Below are positions 1-8,065 of a DNA stretch of 64,000 bases, piece by piece (the stretch's first letter is position 1; the number at the start of each line of letters is the position of its first letter). Source of the stretch: Dokdonella_A sp963775445 (GTDB taxonomy: Bacteria > Pseudomonadota > Gammaproteobacteria > Xanthomonadales > Rhodanobacteraceae). The notes below the pieces were generated by a model. The model had not been told where the DNA came from and ran no database searches. It saw nothing but the letters and a program-made list of their open reading frames with translations. Location: NCBI GenBank assembly GCA_963775445.1, contig CAVZIT010000006.1:682001-746000 (forward strand). Direction: 5' to 3'. The translations under genes and the position numbers were made by a program.

Positions 1-13
1 ATGTTGTCGCGTT

Positions 14-796
14 TCACGCATCCTCCTCGGTCAACCGACGCAGGTAGGCGTCGGCATCCACCTGAATTTCGCGCGGCCGACGATTGAGCAGGCCCTGGAT
101 ACGCTCGTTGTCCGACGCGCGCACTGCGGCTGCACTGCCGGTCATCAGGTTTTCCCCCTGATCGAGCACGGTGATCGTATCAGCGATGCGGAATGCGCTC
201 TCGAGTTCATGCGTCACCACGACGATGGTCATGCGCAGCGCGTCGCGCAAGCGCACGATCAACTCATCGAGTTCGGCCGAGACCACCGGATCAAGACCGG
301 CCGAGGGCTCGTCGAAGAACAGCAACTTGGGATCCATCACGATCGCCCGCGCAAGGGCGGCGCGCTTGATCATGCCACCCGACAACTGGCTCGGCATCAG
401 ATCCTGGAATCCGCCCAGATTGACGACCTCGAGCTTGATGCGGCTCATGATGCGAACGGTGTTCTCATCGAGCTGCGTGTGTTCGCGCAATGGCAACGCG
501 ACATTGTCGCCGACCGACAGCGAAGTCAGCAGCGCGCCGCCCTGAAACGAGACGCCGATCTTGCGCCTGAGCGCGAGCATCTCGGCCGGCGAGGCGTGCG
601 CGATGTCGGTTCCGAGCAGGCGCACGGTGCCGCTCCTCGGTTGCTGCAAGCCAAGCAGATGGCGCAGCAGCGTGCTCTTGCCAGAGCCCGACCCGCCCAT
701 GATCACGCGGATCTCGCCGGCCTCGACATGGAAGTCGATGCCGTGCAGCACGCGCCGGCGCCCGTACCACGCCTCGAGTTTTTTGACGTCGATCAT
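14..796 (-). CDS. Mla-like ABC transporter ATP-binding protein
   Basis: Probable cytoplasmic ATPase of an MCE-type (MlaFED-like) phospholipid transporter that moves lipids between inner and outer membrane. The 260-residue product has a Walker A (GGSGSGKST, residues 34-42), ABC signature (LSGGM, 138-142), Walker B with catalytic Glu (LLFFDEP, from 158) and an H-loop His at about 196. I chose the ATG at 796 because it overlaps the permease stop by four bases (ATGA) and gives a normal family length; an open frame continues upstream inside the permease gene but shows no ABC homology. The permease-then-ATPase order is the arrangement usually followed by an MCE (MlaD-like) gene, which would lie off the left edge. 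The generic MlaF-like assignment is firm; the transported lipid is inferred. Confidence 0.88.
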   Translation of the reverse strand: MIDVKKLEAWYGRRRVLHGIDFHVEAGEIRVIMGGSGSGKSTLLRHLLGLQQPRSGTVRLLGTDIAHASPAEMLALRRKIGVSFQGGALLTSLSVGDNVALPLREHTQLDENTVRIMSRIKLEVVNLGGFQDLMPSQLSGGMIKRAALARAIVMDPKLLFFDEPSAGLDPVVSAELDELIVRLRDALRMTIVVVTHELESAFRIADTITVLDQGENLMTGSAAAVRASDNERIQGLLNRRPREIQVDADAYLRRLTEEDA

Positions 797-1590
797 CGGT
801 TGAGGAAAAAGCTGAAAACCATGTCGGCAACGATGATCCAGCAGATCGACAGCACGACCGCGCGGGTGGTCGCACGACCGACACCCTCCGCCCCGCCGCT
901 GACAGAAAAACCGGTGCTGACGCCGATCAGCGTGATCAGCAATGCGAACACGACACTCTTGGCGAGACCCTGCCACACGTCGCCCGGCGCCAGCAGCCCC
1001 AGCGTTTGCAGCACGTACGCCGCGGGCGTCACATTGAGCGCGGGTGCGCTGTACAAGGCCGCGCCGAATATCGCGACGGTATCGGCGAAAATGGTCAGCA
1101 CCGGCAGCATGATCAACATCGCGATCAGGGCCGGGGCGACCAGATAGCGAACCGGTTCGATGCCGATCACGGCCAGCGCGTCGATTTCCTGCGACACCGT
1201 CATCGATCCGATGCGCGCAGCCAGCGCGGAACCGGACCGTCCGGCCACCAGGATGGCAGTGATCAGCGCACCGAATTCGCGCGTGACCGACTTGGCGACT
1301 GCGAGAACCACCTGCCCTTGCGCACCGAATTCGCTGAGCGAGGCGATGAACTGAATACCCAGCATCAGGCCGATGGTGAACGCGAGCAGGGCGACGATCG
1401 GCAACGCATCGGCACCGATCTGGCGCATCTGCGCGACGATGGCACCGGGCCGAACCGGCTGGCCGCTACGCCAGCCGACGGCGCTGAACCACAGCGCCTC
1501 GATCAGCAACATGGCTGCGTAGCCGAGGCCGACCAGCGCGCCTATCGTGGCGCGGCCGATACTTGCCAGCGGGCGCAACACCGTTTCCAT
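793..1590 (-). CDS. MlaE-like ABC transporter permease
   Basis: Integral inner-membrane permease of the MlaE family, partner of the downstream ATPase. The 265-residue protein carries several hydrophobic segments and the family's signature central region (SQEIDALAVIGIEPVRYLV), where MlaE proteins have an EIDAL...G..P motif next to the ATPase-coupling helix. The ATG at 1590 gives about 265 residues, the usual family length. A TTG start at 1635 would add 15 basic residues and cannot be excluded. The gene overlaps the ATPase by four bases, so the two are probably co-translated. About 145 bases separate it from the upstream STAS gene, so it may or may not share that promoter. Confidence 0.87.
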   Translation of the reverse strand: METVLRPLASIGRATIGALVGLGYAAMLLIEALWFSAVGWRSGQPVRPGAIVAQMRQIGADALPIVALLAFTIGLMLGIQFIASLSEFGAQGQVVLAVAKSVTREFGALITAILVAGRSGSALAARIGSMTVSQEIDALAVIGIEPVRYLVAPALIAMLIMLPVLTIFADTVAIFGAALYSAPALNVTPAAYVLQTLGLLAPGDVWQGLAKSVVFALLITLIGVSTGFSVSGGAEGVGRATTRAVVLSICWIIVADMVFSFFLNR

Positions 1591-1735
1591 CAATGGGCTG
1601 CCACGTGGTTTCCGCAGCCGGATCGCGACCTGCAACGCGGCGCTCGGCGCGCGCTCGAAAACCCGACCAGGCTCACGACCGGGCTCGGTGTCGCAAGCCC
1701 GAGCGAGGCGTTACCGCAATGAGCGTCGCATTCCA

Positions 1736-2071
1736 CTATGCACCGCCGGCAACCAGCGCGTCGACATCGGCGACGATCGGGAAAACCCGATCGAGCCGCG
1801 CGAGTTCCAGAACCGCGCGAACCGCATCGCTGATCGACACCAGCGCAAACCGGCTGCCGCTGGTGCGCGCCTGCTGGAAGCCTTCGACCAGTGCAGCGAT
1901 GCCCGACGAATCGATGTAGCTGACCTGGGCGAGATCGACCGCCACCGTCGTGTTGTCCTCCAACGCGTCGAGAACTGCCTCGCGGACCTTTTGCGACCAC
2001 GACAGGTCGACCTCGCCGGACAGCCGGATTACATGACAGCCGCTGACGTTCTCGCTCTCGATATCACTCAC
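1736..2071 (-). CDS. STAS-domain anti-sigma factor antagonist
   Basis: A 111-residue single STAS domain of the SpoIIAA/RsbV type. It has the segment VSYIDSSGIAALVEGF (from about residue 50), whose DSSG Ser is the phosphorylated residue in partner-switching antagonists. The GTG start overlaps the TGA of the upstream RsbU-like gene (GTGA), so the two are translationally coupled and probably act together: the phosphatase would activate this antagonist by dephosphorylating it. Because an MlaE/MlaF pair follows, an MlaB-like role (a STAS subunit that binds MlaF) is an alternative. The intact phospho-acceptor site and the coupling to a phosphatase favour partner switching. A longer open frame upstream is read-through inside the phosphatase gene. 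Confidence 0.85.
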   Translation of the reverse strand: MSDIESENVSGCHVIRLSGEVDLSWSQKVREAVLDALEDNTTVAVDLAQVSYIDSSGIAALVEGFQQARTSGSRFALVSISDAVRAVLELARLDRVFPIVADVDALVAGGA

Positions 2072-3759
2072 GGTTCGCTCCGTTCGGCGGTCACGCGTTT
2101 TTGCAGGATCAGACGATTGCCGCAACCGCCGATTCGCGACTCGATGTGCCACTCGTCCATCACGCTGTCGATCAGCGCGACGCCCAGGCCGCCTGCACGA
2201 CACTCGCCCAACGGCTTGGGCTTGACGCAGGCGGGATCGATTGTCGGCGCATCGTCGCTGAGCTCGAAGCGCAGGACGTCGTCGCAGCGCGTCAGGCGCA
2301 GGTGCATCGCGCCGCTGGTATTGGCCCCGTAGGCATGGCGGATGATGTTCGCGCACGCCTCGTCCACGACCAGCACCAGCTTGTCGCGCAGGGCCGGCGC
2401 GATGCCGCCTGCATCGAGCGTCCGGCGCAACGCGCTGCGCAGTCCGCGCAATTGTTCCGCGGCGGCCGACAAGGTTCTGTCGAGAAGCACTTCGGGTACT
2501 TTTGCGCGTGGGCTCTCGATCAGCAGCACCGTGGTGTCGTCGACGAGTTTCAAGCGCTTCAAATCCCCGAGCAATGCGCGCATGCGCGGTTCGGGCGCCG
2601 CATCGGCATGTTGTGCAATCAACCGGCGCACACCTTCCGCGCCGATGGGCCGGCGCGCGGCGTCGCGCACATCGGTCGCGCCATCGGAAAAGAAATACAG
2701 CGCGCCACCCGCCAGTTCGAATACATGGCTATCGAACTCCATGCCCGGCAGGATGCCGAGCGGCGGCCCGCCGGACGGGAAATCGCTGAATTCCCCGTGC
2801 CGGTGCAGCAGCGCGGGCGGAAAGCCTGCACCGGCAAATTCCACGCGACGCGCAGCCCGATCGCAATAGCCGACGAGTGCACACACGAAGCGCCCATCCT
2901 GCATGGTTTCGCACAACTCGTCGTTGACGCGCTTCAACCACTCGCTCGGCGCCAGCGCACTCTTGCCGACCCAACGCAGCAGACTGGCCGTGCGCACCAT
3001 CAGCAACGCGGCATCCAGACCCTTGCCCGACACATCGCCGATCACGAACCCGATACGTCCATCCGGCAGATCGAAATAATCGTAGAAATCTCCGGAGATC
3101 TCGTGCGCCGGCAAGTTCACCCCGAGCAACGGAAAGTCGTCGCGGCGGCGTCTGGGCAAAAGCGATTTCTGCATGCGGCGTGCGAGATCGAACTCGCGCT
3201 TGAGGCGCTGCCGCTCGATGACGTCGTGGGCCATGCGTGCGTTGTTGATCGCAAGCGCAGTCGGCGCAGCCAGCAGCCGCAACGCCTCGGCTTCGTCGGG
3301 GCAGAACGGGCCGCCACCGCGGCGGTTGATGATCTCGATCGCACCGATCGGACCTTCGGCGGTTGCCAGAGGAACGCACAGGAGGGAGCGTGTCACGAAC
3401 CCGGTATCGGCATCGTTGCCGCGCCAGACATCCGGATCGGATGCCGCGTCGAGGACGATCTGACTCGCGTTCTCGGCGACCGCGCGGCCGACTACGCCCT
3501 GTCCAACGTCCAGGCGCAGTCCGGTTATATCGACCGGACCAGTGCAAACCCGGCATTCGAGCACGCCGCTTTCCGCATCCAGCAGAAACAAGGACGCCGC
3601 TTCGGCCTGCATGAAATCGGCAATGCGGTTGACTGCCTCGGAGAGGGTCTGACGCAGATCGAGCGAGACCGCCAGCGCTTGCGACAGGTCGGCGAGGAAC
3701 GCGAGTGTGCGCGTGGCATTCGCGGCGGCACTTGGCCTCGGAGTGGCGAGGGCGTTCAC
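2068..3759 (-). CDS. RsbU-type PP2C phosphatase with GAF and anti-sigma kinase domains
   Basis: A 563-residue multidomain regulator. Residues about 35-172 form a GAF sensor domain. Residues about 205-415 form a SpoIIE/RsbU PP2C phosphatase with metal-binding motifs (SGDFYD at 222-227, GDVSGKG at 241-247, FFSDG at 356-360, DDTT at 407-410). Residues about 430-555 form an RsbW/SpoIIAB-like HATPase with an N-box (DEACANIIRHAYG, from 466) and a G-box (GGLGVALI, 523-530). One polypeptide thus appears to combine the phosphatase that activates a STAS antagonist with the kinase/anti-sigma module that inactivates it. The GTG start overlaps the pssA stop (GTGA), and the stop overlaps the STAS start. 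No transmembrane segment is evident, so the signal is presumably cytoplasmic. The sigma factor or other output is not encoded in the visible neighbourhood. Confidence 0.9.
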   Translation of the reverse strand: MNALATPRPSAAANATRTLAFLADLSQALAVSLDLRQTLSEAVNRIADFMQAEAASLFLLDAESGVLECRVCTGPVDITGLRLDVGQGVVGRAVAENASQIVLDAASDPDVWRGNDADTGFVTRSLLCVPLATAEGPIGAIEIINRRGGGPFCPDEAEALRLLAAPTALAINNARMAHDVIERQRLKREFDLARRMQKSLLPRRRRDDFPLLGVNLPAHEISGDFYDYFDLPDGRIGFVIGDVSGKGLDAALLMVRTASLLRWVGKSALAPSEWLKRVNDELCETMQDGRFVCALVGYCDRAARRVEFAGAGFPPALLHRHGEFSDFPSGGPPLGILPGMEFDSHVFELAGGALYFFSDGATDVRDAARRPIGAEGVRRLIAQHADAAPEPRMRALLGDLKRLKLVDDTTVLLIESPRAKVPEVLLDRTLSAAAEQLRGLRSALRRTLDAGGIAPALRDKLVLVVDEACANIIRHAYGANTSGAMHLRLTRCDDVLRFELSDDAPTIDPACVKPKPLGECRAGGLGVALIDSVMDEWHIESRIGGCGNRLILQKRVTAERSEP

Positions 3760-4559
3760 TCAGGGACGCTCGGCCGTTTTCCGCGCAGCGCACGGCGCCC
3801 GCGCCAGCGGCGCAGCCCCCAAAGCGTGAGCACCGGACCCGAAACGACGTAGACCAGCGCGATCAGAAACAGCACGCGCGAGGTATCCACGGCGAGCGCC
3901 ACGAAAATCAGCACCAGCGCGGGGATCCACACGAAGGTCACGCGGTCCGAGCGCGGCCACGCCTTGAAGCTGAAATAGCGCACACGGCTGACCATCAGCA
4001 GTCCCGCGATCACCGCGATGAAAGGCGTGACGAACTGCACGTTGCCTACGTCGAGACCAAACAGACCGTTGTCTTCGACCGCCCATACGAACGACATGCA
4101 CAGTCCCGCAGCCGCAGGACTCGCCAATCCCTGGAAATAGCGCTTGTCGGCAACGCCCACCTGGGTATTGAAACGTGCGAGGCGCAAAGCCGCGCATGCC
4201 GCATAAATGAACGCCGCAGCCCAGCCGACCTTGCCCCAACCGGATCCGTACGCGCGCAAGGACGACAGCGACCACGTATACAACACCAGCGCGGGAGCCA
4301 GCCCAAAGCTCACCAGATCGGAGAGCGAGTCGTACTGCACGCCGAATTCGCTCTGGGTGCCGGTCAGCCGCGCCACGCGCCCGTCCAGGCCATCCAGGAG
4401 ACCCGCGACGAAGACCGCGATCGCGGCATCGCTGAAACGGCCGCCTATGCCGGCGACAATCGCATAGAATCCGGCGAACATGGCGCCGGTCGTGAACAGA
4501 TTCGGCAACAGATAAATGCCGCGCGGCGGTTTGCGAGCGGCGGCCGGAGTCTTGTCCAT
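3756..4559 (-). CDS. pssA: CDP-diacylglycerol-serine O-phosphatidyltransferase
   Basis: Transfers the phosphatidyl group from CDP-diacylglycerol to L-serine, the committed step towards phosphatidylethanolamine, in the inner membrane. The 267-residue protein contains a complete CDP-alcohol phosphatidyltransferase motif DG-x2-AR-x8-G-x3-D-x3-D (D59, G60, A63, R64, G73, D77, D81) and several membrane segments after it. The N-terminal stretch (GIYLLPNLFTTGAMFAGF) is typical of bacterial type II PssA. The ATG at 4559 is chosen because homology begins within about 15 residues of it; upstream codons in frame are low complexity. It heads a tightly overlapping string pssA / RsbU-like / STAS. Confidence 0.93.
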   Translation of the reverse strand: MDKTPAAARKPPRGIYLLPNLFTTGAMFAGFYAIVAGIGGRFSDAAIAVFVAGLLDGLDGRVARLTGTQSEFGVQYDSLSDLVSFGLAPALVLYTWSLSSLRAYGSGWGKVGWAAAFIYAACAALRLARFNTQVGVADKRYFQGLASPAAAGLCMSFVWAVEDNGLFGLDVGNVQFVTPFIAVIAGLLMVSRVRYFSFKAWPRSDRVTFVWIPALVLIFVALAVDTSRVLFLIALVYVVSGPVLTLWGLRRWRGRRALRGKRPSVPE

Positions 4560-4722
4560 GCCTTCGGGTCCGAGCGGTGGCCTTTGAAGTGTACCCGATC
4601 GGCCTGTCGGGCGACCCGGCACATGGCGCGGTTGGACTTGTATCCGGCCGCCACAGATGCTATCCAATGCATGCACGGGGACCATCGCGCGATCGCCGGC
4701 CGAGGCCGGAGTTGAGGAACTC

Positions 4723-5169
4723 ATGAAACCGCTAGTGCTGCTTCTGGTTCTGCTGGCCGCCATCACTGCGGCATTGACCGGCGAATGCGCCGAACAGGTC
4801 TATGCGTGGACCGACTCCGGTGGGGTCAAGCATTTTTCGGATTCGCCGCCACCACCAGGCGTGAAGGATGCAAGACGCCTCACGATTCAGGGTGGCACGA
4901 CCGCTTCGGCCAACCCGCCCGTCGCGGATCAGTCGACACCTCCCGCTGAAGAAACGACTCAAGCCGCAAGCAACCAGCCCGTGGGAAACGACGCCGCAAG
5001 TCGCGCGAAAGCCTGCAGCACCGCACGCAGCAACCTCAAGCTGCTGCAAAGCGATTACCAGATCAGCATGCCGAACGGCGCGGACGGCAAGCCGCAGGTG
5101 CTGGACAAGCAGCGGCGGAATCTGGAAATCGCGCGCGCGAACGAACAGGTCGCGTTTTTCTGCAAGTAG
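4723..5169 (+). CDS. DUF4124-domain exported protein
   Basis: A 148-residue secreted or periplasmic protein. It starts with a clear signal peptide (MKPLVLLLVLLAAITAALTG), then the DUF4124 hallmark EQVYAWTDSGGVKHFSDSPP. The middle is a low-complexity Thr/Pro/Ala linker, and the C-terminal 50 residues form a charged helix. The ATG at 4723 is chosen because the signal peptide begins there. The gene is divergent from pssA with about 160 bases between the starts, which must hold both promoters. DUF4124 proteins are common in Lysobacterales and have no known biochemical role. Confidence 0.82.
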   Translation: MKPLVLLLVLLAAITAALTGECAEQVYAWTDSGGVKHFSDSPPPPGVKDARRLTIQGGTTASANPPVADQSTPPAEETTQAASNQPVGNDAASRAKACSTARSNLKLLQSDYQISMPNGADGKPQVLDKQRRNLEIARANEQVAFFCK

Positions 5170-5199
5170 CACTGTGCGTGGTTGTTGTTGTTTGACGTT

Positions 5200-5785
5200 T
5201 CGCTTCTCTCGCTGAATGCAGCGTTTTCGCGAGGGTTCCGCTCGCCTCGGCGGCGAGCTTGGCGCTCGGCCGTCCATGCCCTGCTTCTCTCACCCATGCA
5301 GCGCCCGCGCGAGAGTTCCGCTCGCCTCGGCGGCGAGCGGGTTCCTTTTGGCATTGCCCCAAAAGGAACCAAAAGGTCTAGTGCCGGACTCGGTGGTCGC
5401 CGGCGAAGCCGACGACTTCCCTGCGCTTCTCGCCGCCGGCGGCCCTCGCGACAGTGCATCCGTGCACTGGCGCTCGGCGGATGCGATCCATCGCGTCCGC
5501 ACTTCGGCTATTCCCGCCAGCGGCTGCGATGCTCGGCACCGCGTACGGCACCGGGATCAAAAGCGGTGAAGTTGCGCGCTGTGGCATTGCTGTTGACGTT
5601 GGGTCCCGCAGGCGGCGGCGGGTGGTGGAGGGAAAGGCCCGCAGCGGCGGCGCGAGGGATCGCGCCGATTCTCCTTTGATTAACTTTCTCTCGGCCAATC
5701 GAGAGAAAGTAACCCGCTCGCCGCGGAGGCGAGCGGAACCCTTGCGACAGCATTGCATCATGCGAGAGAAGCGGGACACTACCCC
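5200..5785. repeat. Inverted-repeat block between the DUF4124 gene and proS
   Basis: This gene-free stretch holds at least three copies of a Xanthomonadales-style palindromic repeat centred on CCGCTCGCC-GGCGAGCGG. Two direct copies lie at about 5205-5265 and 5280-5345, each beginning with a GCTTCTCTC / TGCAGCG prefix. An opposite-strand copy at about 5700-5780 ends in GCATCATGCGAGAGAAGCGG. Next to them are further hairpins: CCTTTTGGCATTGCCCCAAAAGG (about 5343-5365) and two AACTTTCTCTC / GAGAGAAAGT arms (about 5683-5710). The roughly 300 bases between the inverted copies are GC-rich and show no convincing gene. The unit is unrelated to the CTGAGCGTAG family of the later islands. Confidence 0.7.
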
Positions 5786-5894
5786 GCCGCGCGCAAGGGC
5801 GCCACCGAAGCAAAGGCCGAAAGCCCGGAGCGCGACGACGCGTAAATCGGGAAATCCCCTAGAATGGCCGACCCGGTCATTTCCCCACTTTTCC

Positions 5895-7598
5895 ATGCGA
5901 CTTTCAGAATTTCATCTCGCCACCGTCAAGGAAGTTCCTGCCGACGCCGAAATCGCCAGTCATCGGCTGATGCTGCGCTCCGGAATGCTGCGCAAACTCG
6001 CCGCCGGCATTTACACCTGGGCACCCCTCGGCCTGCGGGTGCTGCGCAAGGTCGAGCGCATCGTGCGCGAGGAAATGAATCGCGCCGGCGCGATCGAAAT
6101 GCTGATGCCTTCGATACAACCCAAGGAGCTGTGGCAGGAGTCCGGCCGCTGGGACAAATACGGCGGTCTGTTGTTGAAACTGCGCGATCGCAAGGAACAG
6201 GAATTCTGCTATGGCCCCACGCACGAGGAAATCGTGACGGATTTCGCGCGCAATGAACTCGTGAGCTATCGACAATTACCGATCTGCTTCTTCCAGATCC
6301 AGACCAAGTTCCGCGACGAGATACGTCCGCGATTCGGCGTCATGCGTGCACGCGAATTCTTGATGAAGGACGCCTATTCGTTCCACTTGACCCAGCAAAG
6401 CCTCGATGAAACCTATCGACGCATGTACGACGCCTACGCACGTATTTTTACCCGGTTGGGACTTACATTCCGGGCGGTCGAAGCCGACACCGGCGATATC
6501 GGCGGCGACACCAGCCATGAGTTCCAGGTGCTGGCCGATTCCGGCGAGGATGCAATCGCATTTTCCGATGGGTCCGATTACGCCGCGAACATCGAACAGG
6601 CCGAGGCGCTGGCGCCGGACCATCCGCGCCCGCAACCAGCAGAACCTTTGCGACGCATCGATACGCCGACGCAACGCAGCATCGCCGAAGTGTCCAGTTT
6701 TCTGCATATCGACCCGAGTCGATGCGTCAAGACGTTGCTCGTTAGTGGGACGCAAGGCCTCGTTGCCTTATGCGTCCGCGGTGACCATGAAGTGAATGAA
6801 ATCAAGGTCGCGAAACTTGAACCGATCGCGGGCGAATTCACATTGGCGAGCGATGATGAAATCATTGCGGCCACGGGAGCGAAACCCGGATTCGTCGGAC
6901 CGGTCGGACTGCGCGACAGCATACCGGTGATTGTGGATCGCAGCGCCGCGGTGCTGGCCGATTTTGTATGCGGTGGCAATGCCCAAGGCATGCATTACAG
7001 CGGAGCAAACTGGGAGCGCGATGCGCGCATCACCCAGATTGCCGATCTGCGGAAGGTGGTCGCCGGGGATCCGTCGCCGGATGGCCATGGGCATTTGTCG
7101 ATTGCACGCGGCATCGAAGTCGGACAGGTATTCCAGCTCGGCGAAAAATATTCGAAAGCGATGCATGCGACCGTGCTCGATGAGCAAGGCAAGGCACGAA
7201 CACTGCTGATGGGCTGTTACGGCATCGGCGTCAGCCGCATCGTCGGTGCCGCCATCGAACAGAACCATGACTCGGCCGGCATTGTATGGCCCGAGGCGAT
7301 GGCGCCATGGCAAGTCGCGATTTGTCCGATCAATTCGCACAAGAGCGAAGCCGTGCGAAAGGAAGCGGAAGATCTCCACGACACCCTGCTCGCACACGGA
7401 GTCGACGTGGTGCTCGACGATCGCGGATTGCGACCGGGCCCGATGTTCGCTGATATCGAATTGATCGGTATACCGTACCGCATTGTCGTCAGCGATCGCG
7501 GCCTCGCTGGCGGAAGCTACGAAATCCGGCGACGGGGCGAGGTGGAGAATGGTTCGATGACGCGAGCCGAACTATTGGCACACTTCAGCGCGGCGTGA
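5895..7598 (+). CDS. proS: Prolyl-tRNA synthetase
   Basis: Charges tRNA-Pro with proline in the cytoplasm. The 567-residue product has the usual length and order of a bacterial-type (ProS-1) enzyme: class II catalytic core with motif 1 around RAGAIEMLMPSIQPKELW, motif 2 around FRDEIRPRFGVMRAREF, a YbaK-like editing insertion in the middle (about residues 230-400), motif 3 around LLMGCYGIGVSRIVGA and a C-terminal anticodon-binding domain. The ATG at 5895 is chosen because the conserved MRLSEFHLATVKEVPADAEI begins there. The frame is open for more than 400 bases upstream, but that part reads through the repeat block and is not protein-like. Confidence 0.96.
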   Translation: MRLSEFHLATVKEVPADAEIASHRLMLRSGMLRKLAAGIYTWAPLGLRVLRKVERIVREEMNRAGAIEMLMPSIQPKELWQESGRWDKYGGLLLKLRDRKEQEFCYGPTHEEIVTDFARNELVSYRQLPICFFQIQTKFRDEIRPRFGVMRAREFLMKDAYSFHLTQQSLDETYRRMYDAYARIFTRLGLTFRAVEADTGDIGGDTSHEFQVLADSGEDAIAFSDGSDYAANIEQAEALAPDHPRPQPAEPLRRIDTPTQRSIAEVSSFLHIDPSRCVKTLLVSGTQGLVALCVRGDHEVNEIKVAKLEPIAGEFTLASDDEIIAATGAKPGFVGPVGLRDSIPVIVDRSAAVLADFVCGGNAQGMHYSGANWERDARITQIADLRKVVAGDPSPDGHGHLSIARGIEVGQVFQLGEKYSKAMHATVLDEQGKARTLLMGCYGIGVSRIVGAAIEQNHDSAGIVWPEAMAPWQVAICPINSHKSEAVRKEAEDLHDTLLAHGVDVVLDDRGLRPGPMFADIELIGIPYRIVVSDRGLAGGSYEIRRRGEVENGSMTRAELLAHFSAA

Positions 7599-7705
7599 TT
7601 GGCGGAAATCATTTTCCGGCGCCTCAATTCATGATATGAGTACGAGCGCATTTTGCTGAAAAAGTGAATGGCTGTTCTTATCGACCCTATAAACGAAGGA
7701 TACCC

Positions 7706-8023
7706 ATGGCTATCGACCTGAAGAATCTGAATCATAATCAGCTCGGCGACCTGATCGAGCGCGCACAGAAACGCCAGCACGAACTTGCGAAGGAAAAAGC
7801 CATCAAGTTGCGCGAGAAGATCAATACGATGGTAAAGGCCGAAGGCCTCGCGCTGGAGGATGTGATCGGCCGCGGCGGCGCGCGCACACGCCGCAAGGTC
7901 AAACCAAAATATCGCAATCCGGCCGACCCCAGCCAGACATGGAGTGGCCGCGGCAAACGCCCACGTTGGTTTCACGCAGCGCTCGCCAGTGGCAAGAAGG
8001 AAAAGGATCTCTTGATCGGCTGA
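7706..8023 (+). CDS. H-NS-family nucleoid-associated protein (XrvA-like)
   Basis: A 105-residue DNA-binding protein. The N-terminal half (residues 1-55) is a charged helix that would form the oligomerisation coiled coil. The C-terminal half contains the H-NS DNA-binding core YRNPADPSQTWSGRGKRPRW, matching the short H-NS/XrvA type found in Xanthomonas and Burkholderia. The ATG at 7706 has a GAAGGA ribosome-binding sequence just upstream; an in-frame codon at 7664 lacks one. As a silencer of AT-rich or foreign DNA it could influence the accessory genes in this window, but that is inference. Confidence 0.9.
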   Translation: MAIDLKNLNHNQLGDLIERAQKRQHELAKEKAIKLREKINTMVKAEGLALEDVIGRGGARTRRKVKPKYRNPADPSQTWSGRGKRPRWFHAALASGKKEKDLLIG

Positions 8024-8065
8024 TCCGGAAGGACGTCCGGAGAGGCACCAGGGAGGGGCGAATCG

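Noticed and set aside
5454..5894. N-terminal extension of ProS
   Set aside because: The upstream in-frame sequence reads through the inverted-repeat block; conserved ProS sequence begins at the ATG at 5895.
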